From Bacteroidota bacterium (GTDB lineage Bacteria; Bacteroidota; Bacteroidia; 2-12-FULL-35-15): a DNA stretch of 16,230 bases. Below, one piece after another: positions 15,786-16,230 of the stretch; the first letter of the stretch is position 1; every line of letters starts with the position of its first letter. The DNA lies in contig JAPLDC010000421.1 in NCBI GenBank assembly GCA_026391935.1, positions 1 through 16,230 on the forward strand, given 5' to 3'. Below the pieces are notes generated by a model. That model searched no databases and had not been told where the DNA came from. It worked only from the letters and a program-made list of their open reading frames with translations. The position numbers and the translations under genes are program-made.

Positions 15786-15866
15786 GGGGAGATACCAGAG
15801 TGGCCAAATGGGACATACTGTAAATCTGTTGTTTCGACTTCGAAGGTTCGAATCCTTCTCTCCCCA
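15786..15866 (+). tRNA. tRNA-Tyr (anticodon GTA)
   Basis: A class II tRNA of 81 bases with a long variable arm. GGGGAGA pairs with TCTCCCC and the discriminator is A. The loop CTGTAAA carries anticodon GTA. The anticodon stem is ACATA/TCTGT, with a T-C mismatch at position 30-40 where A-C-A-G-A would pair fully. The T-arm GAAGG-TTCGAAT-CCTTC is normal. Confidence 0.92.
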
Positions 15867-15919
15867 CAATATTATTGGAGAGAAGATTAATTTTTTTGTT
15901 CTTTATTATGTAATTATCC

Positions 15920-15992
15920 GCGAAAGTAGCTCATTTGGTAGAGCGTCAGCCTTCCAAGCTGAGGGTGGCCGGTTCGAGCCCGGTCTTTCGCT
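15920..15992 (+). tRNA. tRNA-Gly (anticodon TCC)
   Basis: GCGAAAG pairs with CTTTCGC. The anticodon stem TCAGC/GCTGA holds CTTCCAA with anticodon TCC (reads GGA). The T-arm is GCCGG-TTCGAGC-CCGGT. Discriminator T; no encoded CCA. Confidence 0.95.
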
Positions 15993-15994
15993 CT

Positions 15995-16036
15995 AAAAGA
16001 ATCGGATTTTAGAAAATTTCTAAAATCCGATCTTTT
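15995..16036 (+). other. Long hairpin between tRNA-Gly and tRNA-Thr
   Basis: ATCGGATTTTAGAAA (16001-16015) is fully complementary to 16017-16031. The stem extends by AAAAG/CTTTT around one bulged A, making a rod of about 18-20 bp. It may be an RNase processing site between the two tRNAs or a partial terminator. Confidence 0.6.
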
Positions 16037-16058
16037 AAACGATCACATGCTTCATTAA

Positions 16059-16130
<72 letters not shown>

Positions 16131-16230
16131 CTTGATGAGGTGTTAATAGTCATTACGTGTGGGAATGTTGACGAAATAACAGCCTGGTTTTTTTGAAAAG
16201 AATTTTAAATAGTAAATAAATATAAAATAA

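Noticed and set aside
15808..15996. 62-residue open frame across tRNA-Tyr and tRNA-Gly
   Set aside because: It is a by-product of the tRNA sequences.

Overview
The window is AT-rich, gene-dense chromosomal DNA from a member of the Bacteroidetes (Bacteroidota). Four signs point there: a secreted protein with a type IX secretion (Por) C-terminal sorting domain; promoters of the TTTG-N17-21-TAnnTTTG kind; start codons that mostly lack Shine-Dalgarno sequences; and the order rpsU-xerC-hpf followed by tRNAs Thr-Tyr-Gly-Thr, which in this phylum usually leads into tuf and the ribosomal protein/rpoBC cluster. TAA, TAG and TGA are all used as ordinary stops. Genus cannot be fixed from the sequence alone.

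Left end (1-4740): the 3' part of an RmlD-like extended SDR gene converges on a two-gene minus-strand unit. Transcribed first is a 7TM (DISM-type) receptor fused through a coiled coil to a SpoIIE/PP2C-like phosphatase. Next is a TPR-TM-coiled coil-SpoIIE paralogue. They look like two sensor phosphatases of a partner-switching type pathway. The 7TM copy is cut short: its last 29 codons, including the final metal-binding VDD motif, are still in frame and recognisable but are preceded and interrupted by three stop codons.

Middle (4741-12863): two APC-superfamily amino acid permeases separated by a terminator; a helix-hairpin-helix (ComEA-like) gene broken into two frames by an apparent internal deletion; apt (adenine salvage); a multidomain T9SS cargo protein (PKD, C2-like, two Ig-like domains, sorting domain); and a short-chain-type acyl-CoA dehydrogenase.

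Right end (12864-16230): the translation-linked block rpsU (bS21), xerC and hpf, a convergent YdcF/DUF218 gene intruding on the opposite strand, then a four-tRNA operon with a near-ideal promoter. hpf has a strong AGGAGG, rare in this phylum, next to rpsU, whose product controls access to the anti-SD. The tRNA-Tyr carries an anticodon-stem mismatch.

No CRISPR, insertion sequence, prophage or complete new system was seen. The most interesting items are the stop-interrupted phosphatase tail, the deletion in the HHH gene, a repeat set able to cover that gene's ribosome binding site, the SD-bearing hpf and the unusual tRNA-Tyr.
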